This document shows positions 9,016 to 17,090 of a stretch of DNA of 64,000 nucleotides, one piece after another. How positions within the stretch are numbered: the first letter of the stretch is position 1; each line of letters begins with the position of its first letter. The DNA is taken from positions 578,185 through 642,184 of the forward strand of contig JADJJL010000006.1 of assembly GCA_016710265.1 (NCBI GenBank). Direction: 5' to 3'. The DNA comes from Saprospiraceae bacterium (lineage in GTDB: Bacteria; Bacteroidota; Bacteroidia; Chitinophagales; Saprospiraceae). A model generated the notes under the pieces. It did no database searches and had not been told where the DNA came from. It saw only the letters and a list, made by a program, of their open reading frames with translations. The translations under genes were made by a program, and so were the position numbers.

Positions 9016-9159
9016 TTTTTACTTTTTAGTGTAAACCTATTTCAGGACAAGACATTGCTTCAAGTGAATGAACCGTAATGGAAGCTGCAAAGCCCTAGGC
9101 CGGCTCTTGAATCCAGCTTTTCATATAGCAGTAACTTTTGAATTTAACGAAAATAAAGG

Positions 9160-9511
9160 AGCCTTTCTAAACCAGCGGCCCCAAATAGGCAGATTTTGGT
9201 GGTACAAAATGTTAGAAAGATTGCGAGTTTCTTCATTATGAAATATAATTGAAAGCACTAATGCGCCTTATTTTATCGCTTCAGAGATAATATAAATACT
9301 TGCACCGATTTAAATTTACAACTTCAAAATAGAATGTTGAAGCGATAAAATCCAGCGTCCAAAATCTGCCCAACAGTGTTGGATTTTAGAATTGGGATTT
9401 GAAAGGGATAGCCGCTTAAAGAAGTTTCGCTTACGCGTTCCCTCACTTGTAGCAGTGTCCTGCGACACTAGGCCAGTAGCCTAGATCGTTCGGTCACCTT
9501 TTAGAAAGGCT
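9160..9511. repeat. Nested inverted-repeat (foldback) element, copy 2
   Basis: 352 bp, same orientation as copy 1. Outer pair: AGCCTTTCTAAA (9160-9171) and TTTAGAAAGGCT (9500-9511). Middle pair: GGCAGATTTTGG (9188-9199) and CCAAAATCTGCC (9359-9370). Inner pair: ATTTTATCGCTTCA (9270-9283) and TGAAGCGATAAAAT (9338-9351), 14 bp perfect. The inner stem differs from copy 1 (TCGTTAC versus TCGCTTCA) on both arms together, and the loops (54 and 56 nt) are unrelated, while the right arm from about 9370 on is nearly identical to copy 1. That pattern is compensatory change preserving a stem. Confidence 0.8.
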
Positions 9512-9882
9512 GCGTTTTTGCTACTTTTTGCGCGACAAAAAGTAGGACAAGAGGAAGTTGAGAAATATCTTGACTGTGATAACTATTGTAAAGGCCTATA
9601 AATTATGGCGCTGCTGTTATCCTATTTCCTGCAATATTTTTAGAGACCTTCAAAAAAATTTTAAAAAAAAACAAAACAATTTCAAAACTTCACCACAAAT
9701 ACATTATAATATTCCAAAATACATAGTAATAACTCTCCCAACCCCTTATCTAAAAACACTAAAAAAACCATCTTTCCAAACAGAATAAAATATTAAAAAT
9801 TCATTAATTATGCAAATATTTTTAAAATATTTGTACAATTATTCCCTCAAACCATTAAATTTACGCCATACGATCAACCCCA
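9512..9882. other. Intergenic stretch upstream of the UpxY-like gene
   Basis: Starts with the repeat-family end motif (TTTTTGCGCGACAAAAAGTAGG, split as a short hairpin TTTTTG/CAAAAA near 9524-9540) and then becomes very AT-rich. The 76-codon open frame at 9558 is low-complexity Lys/Asn and is not accepted as a gene. A promoter for the downstream gene is likely in the AT-rich 100 bp before 9883 (AAAATATTTGTAC near 9825), but no full consensus is seen. Confidence 0.45.
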
Positions 9883-10416
9883 ATGTTACCTACAACTGCG
9901 GACCCTGAAATCTACCATTGGCATATATTGCGTGTTTTGCCCCGGCAAGATGCCAAAACCTCTAAATATTTGAGCAAAATTGGTTTGGAGCATTATACGC
10001 CTTGCAAGAAGGGCTTTTTTGAGGAGAAAGGTGTAGGGAAGGAAGGTATGCGACATGTGCTCAGCCCTTATCTATTTGTCAAATGCAGGGCAGTGCAGAG
10101 GAAGTTGGTGTTTTATGGAGGGTCGGTGATTGATTTTTTGAAAGAGAAGGGTCAGCCTGTCCATGTCAGTCCTTTTGAGATCGATCGATTGCGGAAGATT
10201 TTTGAGGAGCATATGGAAGCAGATTGGAGTGGGGGACCTGTGAAGGTCGGTGATGCCGTCGAGATCAGTCAGGGATTCCTTAAGGGTATTCGTGGATTGG
10301 CGGTGGAAGATCATGGGAAGTGGCATATGTATGTGTTGATAGAAGCTTTGGGCCGATTTGTAAGATTCAGCATCGCCCGAAAACAACTGCGAAGACTTGA
10401 TCCTCATAAGGCTTGA
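9883..10416 (+). CDS. UpxY-family NusG-like transcription antiterminator
   Basis: 177 residues. The N-terminal NGN domain starts WHILRVLPRQDAKTSKYLSK and includes YTPCKKG and SPYLFVKC, the Bacteroidota UpxY pattern (W-x-L/V-x-x-x-x-x-x-E/D-x-K). The C-terminal KOW domain is VKVGDAVEISQGFLKGIRG, followed by a strand-rich end. UpxY proteins ride on RNA polymerase and prevent early termination in the long capsule or exopolysaccharide operon whose 5' leader they recognise. Here no glycan operon follows: the next 650 bp are non-coding and the next gene belongs to the TetR operon. It is therefore an orphan, either a leftover from a lost surface-glycan locus or acting in trans. Confidence 0.85.
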   Translation: MLPTTADPEIYHWHILRVLPRQDAKTSKYLSKIGLEHYTPCKKGFFEEKGVGKEGMRHVLSPYLFVKCRAVQRKLVFYGGSVIDFLKEKGQPVHVSPFEIDRLRKIFEEHMEADWSGGPVKVGDAVEISQGFLKGIRGLAVEDHGKWHMYVLIEALGRFVRFSIARKQLRRLDPHKA

Positions 10417-11018
10417 GTCACCGTAATATTGAGTATAAATAATTAATAATCAGTTCGCTATGGAATTTTGACTGTGACTGATGAGGGCGAAGCCGTGCTG
10501 GGAGGGAGGAAAAATGAATACCAAGGAAAAGAATTTATAATTAAAAATAAACGAAACCCAGTATCGCTTATACACCAACTGTTTGATGTATAAGCGAAGT
10601 TTTATAGCGTGTATAAGGAAGTTATAAGCAAGCCTAAAGGACAACAGTGCAACCATCGGGCGGACACCAAAACGACCAGACTTTTGACTTCCAAACTAAC
10701 TTTCGGGCGCCAAAAACTCGCTTGACAATTCCGCTGTAACTCGACACCGACCTGACCAGTTTTCCGACACTCTATCCAACACAAGGTTTTAAAAATTTTC
10801 CCACCGCACATTTTAAAAAATAATTTTAGCCTGCCCACATTGGCACATTTGGGGTTTGCCCCTTCACAGAACCCGACACACGGGCAAACCCCAAAAGAGC
10901 CAATTCCCCTCCGCACCAGATGATTTTTAGTACATTTTGAAATCTCCTTAAAAGACAAACATGACAAATATCATATCCTTGTGTAACATTCATCACATTA
11001 ATAAGTGAATGGCTAACT
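10417..11018. other. Structured non-coding left flank of the TetR-efflux operon
   Basis: About 600 bp without a gene. It holds a perfect 11-bp hairpin (TCGCTTATACA 10564-10574, TGTATAAGCGA 10587-10597), the 9-mer GTTATAAGC at 10621-10629 (its complement GCTTATAAC occurs at 22987-22995, beyond the operon), and a perfect 13-bp inverted repeat TTTGGGGTTTGCC (10848-10860) / GGCAAACCCCAAA (10883-10895) framed by GCACA at 10843 and AGAGC at 10896. From 10621 on the base composition shifts to C/A-rich, unlike the AT-rich DNA around it, which suggests a recently acquired segment. Confidence 0.55.
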
Positions 11019-11042
11019 TATCTTTGTGAGCGAATATTCACT
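11019..11042 (+). promoter_or_regulatory. Promoter -7 box with overlapping palindromic operator for the TetR operon
   Basis: TATCTTTG (11019-11026) is a perfect Bacteroidota TAnnTTTG -7 box. Directly after it, AGCGAATATTCACT (11029-11042) is a 14-bp palindrome with one mismatched pair. A further half-site AAGTGAAT lies at 11003-11010, in inverse orientation to ATTCACTT (11036-11043). The first operon gene starts at 11064. The second gene is a TetR repressor, so autoregulation by binding around the transcription start is the natural reading. The assignment of operator to repressor is inference. Confidence 0.6.
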
Positions 11043-11063
11043 TACATAATAAATACAAGCAAA

Positions 11064-11471
11064 ATGAACGGCAAAAACAACATCGCAATAGGCTTCCTGA
11101 CAATGGGGCTTTTTATGGCTTACGGCTTTCTACTGATCTATCTCCGTGACTTTGCTCAGGGAAAGGAAGAATGGGTAAACTCATACAGCATCGGAAAACA
11201 TTTTGAAAGCAGACTGGCTCACGTTCACGGAAACTTGTTTGCCTTTCTAAACATCCTAATTGGTTATTTGCTTCTACATTTCAGAGACAAACTTCAAAAC
11301 GTGAAAGCCATTTCTTGGTTGGCACTTACAGGCTTATTAATGCCAATAGGAATATTAACAGAGGTGTATTTTGGTTTACCTCCTGCTTTAGTATTAATTG
11401 GAGCAATTGCAATGACAGCTTCTGTGATTTGGTTAGGAGTTGCCTTTTTGAAAATGAAAACTATAAACTAA
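11064..11471 (+). CDS. Four-helix integral membrane protein, first gene of the TetR-efflux operon
   Basis: 135 residues with four hydrophobic segments (about 9-27, 56-76, 82-100, 104-126). The second segment begins AHVHGNLFAFLNILIGYLLL, with a conserved-looking His-x-His at the membrane face that could bind a metal or haem, but no known family is certain. The gene is read first from the operator-controlled promoter and is separated from the TetR gene by 6 nt, so it is co-regulated with the efflux pump. Function unknown; it may be a stress-inducible membrane protein. No defects. Confidence 0.65.
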   Translation: MNGKNNIAIGFLTMGLFMAYGFLLIYLRDFAQGKEEWVNSYSIGKHFESRLAHVHGNLFAFLNILIGYLLLHFRDKLQNVKAISWLALTGLLMPIGILTEVYFGLPPALVLIGAIAMTASVIWLGVAFLKMKTIN

Positions 11472-11477
11472 AAATAT

Positions 11478-12068
11478 ATGACAACGGCAATTTCAGACAG
11501 ACAACTTGAAATTATAGAAGCAGCAGGTAAAATACTTACTGCTTCGGGAGTAAGTGGTTTAACAATTAAGAACCTTGCTAAGGAAATGAAGTTTTCTGAA
11601 AGTGCCATTTACAGGCACTTTACAAGTAAAGAAGAAATAATTATTTCCTTACTTGAATATCTTGCTAAGAGTATGGATGAACGCTATACTAATGCAATTT
11701 CCAGCGATCAATCACCCGAAGAAAAATTCATAACGCTGTTTCAAAATCAATTTTCATTCTTCAAACAGAACCCGCACTTTGTAGTAGCGGTATTTTCTGA
11801 CGGACTGATGGAAGAAAGTCAACGCATAAACGAAACTATATTGAAAATTATGGGTGTAAAAATGAAACACTTGATGCCTATTATTTTGGAGGGACAACAA
11901 AAGAAAGTTTTTACAAATGCAATAACATCCGATGAATTAATGCATATCGTGATGGGAACTTTCCGACTACAAATGTTTAAATGGAGAGTTGCAAACTTTC
12001 AATTTGACATTAGTAGAAACGGAGACAATATCATACAATCGGTTTTAACATTGATAAAAAATAAATAG
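11478..12068 (+). CDS. TetR/AcrR-family transcriptional repressor
   Basis: 196 residues. The N-terminal domain is a standard TetR_N helix-turn-helix: IIEAAGKILTASGVSGLTI, then NLAKEMKFSESAIYRHFTSK, about residues 8-55, with the YRHF recognition-helix signature. The C-terminal ligand-binding part is all-helical and divergent. Members of this family repress efflux genes until an inducer binds the C-terminal pocket. It lies second in a 12-gene operon that ends with an RND pump, and a palindrome overlaps the start of the operon (11029-11042), so it is probably the local autoregulator. The stop codon abuts the next ATG with no gap. Confidence 0.85.
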   Translation: MTTAISDRQLEIIEAAGKILTASGVSGLTIKNLAKEMKFSESAIYRHFTSKEEIIISLLEYLAKSMDERYTNAISSDQSPEEKFITLFQNQFSFFKQNPHFVVAVFSDGLMEESQRINETILKIMGVKMKHLMPIILEGQQKKVFTNAITSDELMHIVMGTFRLQMFKWRVANFQFDISRNGDNIIQSVLTLIKNK

Positions 12069-13688
12069 ATGATGATGAGAATTAAAATTTTAGCAATACT
12101 ATTATTTGCTTTCACCGCCAAAAGCAATGCTCAAACAGCACTATTTCAAATTGCTATTGAGCCAATGAACATTAGTGGTTTAGGTGGACTACAAGCATTT
12201 GCCTGGGGTCAACACAATGGTAAATGGTTAATCATTGGCGGAAGATTAGATGGTTTGCACCGCAGACAACCCTTTGCTGCTTTTGATATAGCGGGACACA
12301 ACAATCAGTTAATAGTTGTTGACCCAGTTGCTCAACAAAAATGGTCAGCTCCATTATCATCACTTCCAATTGGTTTGCAAGAACAATTAAGTTCAACCAA
12401 TATGGAATTTTTTCAGGAGGGAGATTATTTATACTTGGCAGGAGGCTATGGTTACAGCAACACTTCTGCTGACCATATTACATACCCAAATCTTAGTGCA
12501 GTTAAAGTTCCTGATGTTATAAATGCAGTTATCAACAGTACATCTTTTACATCAAATTTTAGGCAGATAACAGATACAATGTTTGCCGTTACTGGTGGAT
12601 ATCTCAATAAAATCAACAACACTTTTTATCTGACAGGTGGTCAAAAATTTATTGGAAGATATAATCCTATGGGACCGACTCATGGTCCCGGTTTTATTCA
12701 GGAATATATAAACGCTAGCAGAAAATTCACAATTTCAGATAACGGTGTAACACTTTCTATTACCCATTTATCTGCTATAAATGATGCTACAAATCTTCAC
12801 AGAAGAGACTACAATGTAGTGCCACAAATTATGCCTAACGGACAAGAAGGATTAACTGCATTTTCGGGAGTATTTCAAGTGGGTGTTGATTTACCTTTTT
12901 TAAATTGTGTAAACATAGACAGCACAGGGCATAAGGTTAATAATACTTTTGCTCAATATTACAATCACTACCACTGTGCTCATATTCCATTGTTTAGTTC
13001 AGCTAATAATGAAATGCACACAGTGTTTTTTGGTGGTATTGCTCAATATTATGACAGTTTAGGAATATTGGTTCAAGACAACAATGTTCCATTTGTAAAA
13101 ACCATTGCACGTGTTACAAGAGATGCAAGTGGCACAATGGCTGAATATAAATTACCTATTGCAATGCCTACTTTACTCGGTGCAGGTTCTGAATTTATTC
13201 CCATAGAAACAGTTCCACATTACAGCAATGAAGTTTTTAAATTGGATGATTTTACAGCTGACACAACTTTGGTAGGTTATATCTATGGTGGTATAAGCAG
13301 CACAGTAGCAAATATTTTTTTCACAAATACTGGCACACAAAGCATTGCAAGTAGTCAAATATTTAAAGTATCTGTGATAAAAAATTCAACTGTTGGTATT
13401 CACGCGTTGAACACTCAAAGCATTGGAACATTGCAAATGCAAGTATTTCCAAATCCTAACAATGGTAATTTCATTGTGAAATTTAATCTTAGGAATAATG
13501 GCGAAGTAAAACTAACTATTAACGATGCCAACGGGAAATTAATTGAGAATATGGTTCTTAAAAACTTACAAGAAGGAGAAAACACCTACTCTAAAAGAAT
13601 TAAAAACCTTATCAATGGTGGGATTTATTACATCACTATTGAAACCACTTATGAAAAAGCAACTCAAAAAATAATTGTAGAACCATAA
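12069..13688 (+). CDS. T9SS-exported kelch/beta-propeller-like surface protein
   Basis: 539 residues; signal peptide ends near residue 21 (FTAKSNAQ). The main body contains Gly-Gly motifs spaced like kelch blades (WLIIGGRLDGLHRR, YLYLAGGYGY, TFYLTGGQKF, TVFFGGIAQY, VGYIYGGIS), suggesting a beta-propeller. The last about 80 residues (VFPNPNNGNFIVKFNL, then GGIYYITIETTYEKATQKII) are a type A C-terminal sorting domain for the type IX secretion system of Bacteroidota, which delivers proteins to the surface or medium. The start codon immediately follows the TetR stop, so it is translated from the same mRNA. Its role with an efflux and peroxide-defence operon is unknown. Confidence 0.8.
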   Translation: MMMRIKILAILLFAFTAKSNAQTALFQIAIEPMNISGLGGLQAFAWGQHNGKWLIIGGRLDGLHRRQPFAAFDIAGHNNQLIVVDPVAQQKWSAPLSSLPIGLQEQLSSTNMEFFQEGDYLYLAGGYGYSNTSADHITYPNLSAVKVPDVINAVINSTSFTSNFRQITDTMFAVTGGYLNKINNTFYLTGGQKFIGRYNPMGPTHGPGFIQEYINASRKFTISDNGVTLSITHLSAINDATNLHRRDYNVVPQIMPNGQEGLTAFSGVFQVGVDLPFLNCVNIDSTGHKVNNTFAQYYNHYHCAHIPLFSSANNEMHTVFFGGIAQYYDSLGILVQDNNVPFVKTIARVTRDASGTMAEYKLPIAMPTLLGAGSEFIPIETVPHYSNEVFKLDDFTADTTLVGYIYGGISSTVANIFFTNTGTQSIASSQIFKVSVIKNSTVGIHALNTQSIGTLQMQVFPNPNNGNFIVKFNLRNNGEVKLTINDANGKLIENMVLKNLQEGENTYSKRIKNLINGGIYYITIETTYEKATQKIIVEP

Positions 13689-13719
13689 AATCAATTAACA
13701 ATTTAAACCAAATAATAAA

Positions 13720-14418
13720 ATGGAAAATATAGAAGAAATAATGGCAATGCCACGCATCGGTGACAAAGCTCCGGAATTTAAAGCAATAACTACTCAAGGG
13801 GAAATTAATTTCCCTGCTGATTACAATGGTAAATGGGTGATTCTCTTTAGTCATCCTGCTGACTTTACTCCGGTTTGCACTTCTGAGTTTATGACTTTTG
13901 CAAAAATGGAGCCCGAATTTAATGCCTTGAATTGTCAATTAGTAGGTTTATCGATTGACGGTTTGTACAGTCACATCGCATGGCTTAGAACTATCAAGGA
14001 GAAGATTGAATTTAAAGGAATGAAAAATATTGAAGTGAAATTTCCTTTGATCGAAGACATCACCATGAATGTTGCGAAAAAATACGGCATGATTCAGCCC
14101 GGTGAAAGCTCAACTAAAGCAGTTAGAGCCGTTTTCTTTATTGACCCTAAAGGAATGATCCGTGCAATTATTTACTACCCACTTTCCATGGGTAGAAATT
14201 TTGATGAGTTAAAAAGGGCATTGATTGCAATGCAGACTGCCGACACTTTTAGTATTGCAACTCCAGCAGACTGGCAACCAGGTGATGATGTAATTGTTCC
14301 AACAGCGGGTTCTTGCGGTGTTGCGAAAGAAAGAATGCAAAGTACTGAAGAGATGACTTGTTCTGATTGGTTTTTCTGCACCAAGCCACTTCCAATAGAA
14401 AAAGTTAAAATACAATAA
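13720..14418 (+). CDS. 1-Cys peroxiredoxin (Prx6 subfamily)
   Basis: 232 residues, the usual Prx6 length. The peroxidatic motif HPADFTPVCTSEF places the catalytic cysteine at residue 53, with the Pro-Thr-Cys geometry conserved; Arg in KAVRAVFFIDP and the long C-terminal extension (YYPLSMGRNFDELKR ... TPADWQPGDD) are Prx6-type. Such enzymes reduce hydrogen peroxide and organic or lipid hydroperoxides in the cytoplasm with an external thiol. The first ten residues (MENIEEIMAM) are a short extension. In this operon it sits beside a cupin and an SQR-like flavoprotein, suggesting defence against peroxide or reactive sulfur. A second, standalone Prx6 gene lies at 29407. Confidence 0.9.
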   Translation: MENIEEIMAMPRIGDKAPEFKAITTQGEINFPADYNGKWVILFSHPADFTPVCTSEFMTFAKMEPEFNALNCQLVGLSIDGLYSHIAWLRTIKEKIEFKGMKNIEVKFPLIEDITMNVAKKYGMIQPGESSTKAVRAVFFIDPKGMIRAIIYYPLSMGRNFDELKRALIAMQTADTFSIATPADWQPGDDVIVPTAGSCGVAKERMQSTEEMTCSDWFFCTKPLPIEKVKIQ

Positions 14419-14419
14419 A

Positions 14420-14809
14420 ATGAAAAAATACATCCAATTCCTATTACCTATAATCTTAGCTGGATTTGGCTTGCTTACTCTGTTTCTAAGCACCTCTGTA
14501 ATATTTGATTTGTTTGGTATCCGAGCCAAAGAAGGCAATTATGTTTTGTTTGTAGTTTGGTCTAATTTCATTAGCAGTATTCTATATCTTTTTGCCGCTT
14601 ATGGGTTTATTAAAAGTAAAAAATGGACAACTACACTTTTAGGAATTTCAACACTCATACTTGTAGCTGCTTTTATCGGACTAAAAATCTACATCAGGTC
14701 AGGCGGTGGTTATGAAATAAAAACCATCGGTGCAATGATTTTTAGAATTTCAGTAACGTTTGTATTTGCCATCATTGCTTATTTCGCAATAACAAAAAAG
14801 AAAGTATGA
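14420..14809 (+). CDS. Four-helix membrane protein of unknown function
   Basis: 129 residues with four predicted transmembrane helices (about 5-25, 44-64, 68-86, 102-124) and short loops, one with IYIRSGGGYEIKT. No recognised family. It starts 1 nt after the Prx6 stop and ends in an ATGA overlap with the next gene, so translation is coupled. It resembles the small hydrophobic proteins often carried in stress operons of Flavobacteria-type organisms. Confidence is in the gene being real, not in any function. Confidence 0.65.
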   Translation: MKKYIQFLLPIILAGFGLLTLFLSTSVIFDLFGIRAKEGNYVLFVVWSNFISSILYLFAAYGFIKSKKWTTTLLGISTLILVAAFIGLKIYIRSGGGYEIKTIGAMIFRISVTFVFAIIAYFAITKKKV

Positions 14810-14850
14810 AATACGAAGTATTCACGAATACCAAAATAAAAAAAACCTTT

Positions 14851-15315
14851 ATGAGTAAAACTTTAATAATTATAATTTCAGTAATCAGTTTGTTCCTTTT
14901 TAGATGTAGCAACACATCTAACAAAAAATCAAACGAACAAACGTTAACAGCTAGTCACGAAGAACAACATCGCGATGATGAAAGCGAATCGATTGAACTC
15001 AATAATGGAGAAAAATGGAAAGTTGATGCCAATATGATTACCCATATTCGCAATATGGAAAACAATGTTATCTCCTTTGCTAAGGTTGAGCAAAAAGACT
15101 ACGAATCATTATCTGAAAAATTACAATCCAACATTGATTTACTTACTTCTAATTGCACAATGAAAGGCAAAGCACACGATGAACTGCATAAGTGGTTATT
15201 GCCCTACATTGATTTGGTAAAAGAACTTTCAGAGACTAAAAATGAAACCGAAGCATCGAAGCAATTTCAAAATATACAAACTTCATTCACAACATTTAAT
15301 CAATACTTCCAATGA
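14851..15315 (+). CDS. Probable lipoprotein of unknown function
   Basis: 154 residues from ATG 14851; the frame also offers an ATG at 14806 that overlaps the previous stop (ATGA), which would add 15 residues. I prefer 14851 because it puts a short basic start directly before the hydrophobic core (MSKTLIIIISVISLFLFRCS) and a candidate lipobox cysteine; the -1 Arg is unusual for a lipobox. The mature protein is charged and helical, with MITHIRNMENNVI and a His-rich patch (HEEQHRDDE) that might bind metal. The stop overlaps the next ATG by 4 nt. Similar small helical lipoproteins in this position have no known role. Confidence 0.6.
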   Translation: MSKTLIIIISVISLFLFRCSNTSNKKSNEQTLTASHEEQHRDDESESIELNNGEKWKVDANMITHIRNMENNVISFAKVEQKDYESLSEKLQSNIDLLTSNCTMKGKAHDELHKWLLPYIDLVKELSETKNETEASKQFQNIQTSFTTFNQYFQ

Positions 15316-15599
15316 ACATAAAAGAATTACACACACAAGAAAAACCAGTTTCAGCAACTTCTCTTTTTAAAAGCGAATTAGGAAATGCAACTGCCATACA
15401 AATTTTGCAAGGCGAAAAATTAAAAGAACATATTACCAAAACTCCTGCACTTTTGATTTGCATTAAAGGTGAAGCGATTTTTGAAAATGAAAACGGTTTA
15501 AGAGAAACATTAAAGCCTGGAGATTATGTAAATATAGAACCAATGGTAAAACATTGGTTGGAAGGAACAATTGAAAGTCAATTAATTCTTATTAAATAA
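15312..15599 (+). CDS. Small cupin-fold protein
   Basis: 95 residues forming a single cupin barrel: GEAIFENENGLRETLKPGDY matches motif 1 without the usual two histidines, and NIEPMVKHWLEG supplies His in the second half. Small cupins bind metals or small ligands and are often dioxygenases or sensors; with only one clear metal-ligand histidine, catalysis is uncertain. Start ATG overlaps the lipoprotein stop (ATGA), and the SQR-like gene follows after 6 nt. Position between peroxiredoxin and SQR-like genes points to a small-molecule detoxification or sensing role, which is inference. Confidence 0.75.
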   Translation: MNIKELHTQEKPVSATSLFKSELGNATAIQILQGEKLKEHITKTPALLICIKGEAIFENENGLRETLKPGDYVNIEPMVKHWLEGTIESQLILIK

Positions 15600-15605
15600 A
15601 ATATC

Positions 15606-17066
15606 ATGGCAAAAATACTCATACTTGGTGCAGGTATTGCAGGACACACTGCTGCTTCACATTTAAGAAGAAAACTATCCAAAGAACATGAAGTTCTAGT
15701 AGTCTCGCCCAACAGGAATTATCAATGGGTGCCTTCTAATATTTGGGTGGGCATTGGTCGTATGAAATCTGAAGAAGTTTACTTTCCGTTAGAACCTTTA
15801 TATAAGAGAAAAGGCATTGGTTATAAACAAGCAAAAGTTGTTTCCTTCCACCCTGAAGGGGACGTAAGTGAAGCAAAAGCCTTTGTTACAATTGAATATA
15901 TTTTTGGAGAAAATTCGGGAATTCAAGAAAAAGTGAATTATGATTATTTAATCAATGCGACAGGACCAAAACTCGCTTTTGAGTTGACAGAAGGATTAAA
16001 CCCTGGGACTAATAAAGCATTTTCTGTTTGTACTTACGAACATGCCAGCCATGCTTCTGAAGCTTTACATAAATTGATTTCAGAAATTAAAACTTCTGAT
16101 AAAAACGCAAAAATATTAATTGGAACAGGACATCCAAAAGCCACCTGTCAGGGTGCCGCATTTGAATACATTTTGAATGTAGAGAAAGAATTGGTTCGAT
16201 TTGGTGTAAGAGATAAAATAGAATTGACATGGATAACCAACGAGAATGAATTAGGAGACTTTGGTATGGATGGTATGCTTTTGACCTATGGCAATAAGAC
16301 AATGAAGTCCAGTGAAATGGTTGAAATGGTTTTTGCTGACCGTGGTATTAAATGGGTTTTAGGTGCTGGAGTTTCTAAAATTGGAGATGGTATAGCACAT
16401 TATGAAAATTTAGAGGGAGAATACAAAACCGAAACCTTTGATTTTGCTATGCTTATTCCTTCGTTTTCCGGTCATGGTTTTAAAGCGTTTGATAAAAACG
16501 AAAATGATATCACCAGTAAGCTTTTTAAAGGATTTATGATTGTAGATGCCGATTATACTGCAAAACCATATGAAGAATGGTCTGTTCAAGATTGGCCTGA
16601 AACCTATCAAAATCCAAGTTTTGCCAATATTTTTGCACCAGGTATTGCCTTTGCCCCACCTCATAGTATTTCCAAACCAAGAAAAAACAAAAACGGTACA
16701 GATATTTTCCCATCACCACCAAGAACTGGAATGCCTTCCGGTATAACTGCAAGATTGGTTGCAGATAATATTATTGATAGCATCAAAAACGGCAAAATTT
16801 CTTTAGCTCATAAAGGATCTATGGGCAACATGGGGGCTGCTTGTATTGCTTCGGCTGGATATGGCATGACACAAGGTAGTGGAATAAGCATCACAACTTT
16901 TCCAATAGTTCCTGATTATAAAAAATATCCAAACTCGCAAGGTAGAGATTTAGTAAAAACCTTTGGAGATATAGGACTTGCAGGACATTGGTTGAAATTG
17001 ACTTTGCACTATGCTTTTATCTATAAAGCTAAAATGAAACCATTTTGGTGGCTTATACCAGAATAA
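15606..17066 (+). CDS. Sulfide:quinone oxidoreductase-like FAD flavoprotein
   Basis: 486 residues. An N-terminal Rossmann dinucleotide fold (ILILGAGIAGHTAASHLRRK) is followed by the SQR/NDH-2-type architecture with INATGPKLAFEL and FANIFAPGIAF. Cysteines at 142, 181 (ATCQGAA) and 413 (AACIASAGYG) are candidates for the redox-active pair that SQR uses to take sulfur from sulfide; the C-terminal amphipathic end (YAFIYKAKMKPFWWLIPE) would dock on the membrane and quinone pool. SQR oxidises sulfide to polysulfide and passes electrons to quinone. The two cysteine spacing resembles SQR-type rather than NDH-2, but the exact subtype cannot be settled here. It is embedded between a cupin and a 43-residue protein in the operon. 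Confidence 0.8.
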   Translation: MAKILILGAGIAGHTAASHLRRKLSKEHEVLVVSPNRNYQWVPSNIWVGIGRMKSEEVYFPLEPLYKRKGIGYKQAKVVSFHPEGDVSEAKAFVTIEYIFGENSGIQEKVNYDYLINATGPKLAFELTEGLNPGTNKAFSVCTYEHASHASEALHKLISEIKTSDKNAKILIGTGHPKATCQGAAFEYILNVEKELVRFGVRDKIELTWITNENELGDFGMDGMLLTYGNKTMKSSEMVEMVFADRGIKWVLGAGVSKIGDGIAHYENLEGEYKTETFDFAMLIPSFSGHGFKAFDKNENDITSKLFKGFMIVDADYTAKPYEEWSVQDWPETYQNPSFANIFAPGIAFAPPHSISKPRKNKNGTDIFPSPPRTGMPSGITARLVADNIIDSIKNGKISLAHKGSMGNMGAACIASAGYGMTQGSGISITTFPIVPDYKKYPNSQGRDLVKTFGDIGLAGHWLKLTLHYAFIYKAKMKPFWWLIPE

Positions 17067-17090
17067 TACAATTCAAAAAACAAAATAATC

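Larger units (their letters stand above)
7565..9048 (-). mobile_element. IS3-family insertion sequence
   Basis: About 1.48 kb with OrfA and OrfB transposase genes on the - strand. Near-terminal inverted repeats are GTCCTAAAATAAGTTTACA (7571-7589) and the complement of 9030-9048, matching at 17 of 19 positions. The left end has six extra bases (TGACTC) outside the repeat. A 10-bp direct repeat, CAAGACATTG, flanks it (7555-7564 and 9048-9057). Removing the element and one repeat restores TGAAGCAA-GACA-TTGCTTCA, a perfect 8-bp hairpin, so it inserted into a hairpin of the surrounding repeat family. A 10-bp duplication is longer than the 3-5 bp usual for IS3. OrfB is frameshifted, so the copy may be inactive. 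Confidence 0.8.

Noticed and set aside
9558..9788. 76-codon frame upstream of the UpxY gene
   Set aside because: Lys/Asn/Ile-rich, without initiation signals or homology pattern; AT-rich spacer by-product.
6391..10416. Prophage
   Set aside because: Only one phage-like small gene is present; no capsid, tail, terminase or integrase genes are seen. The region is better explained by repeats and an IS.
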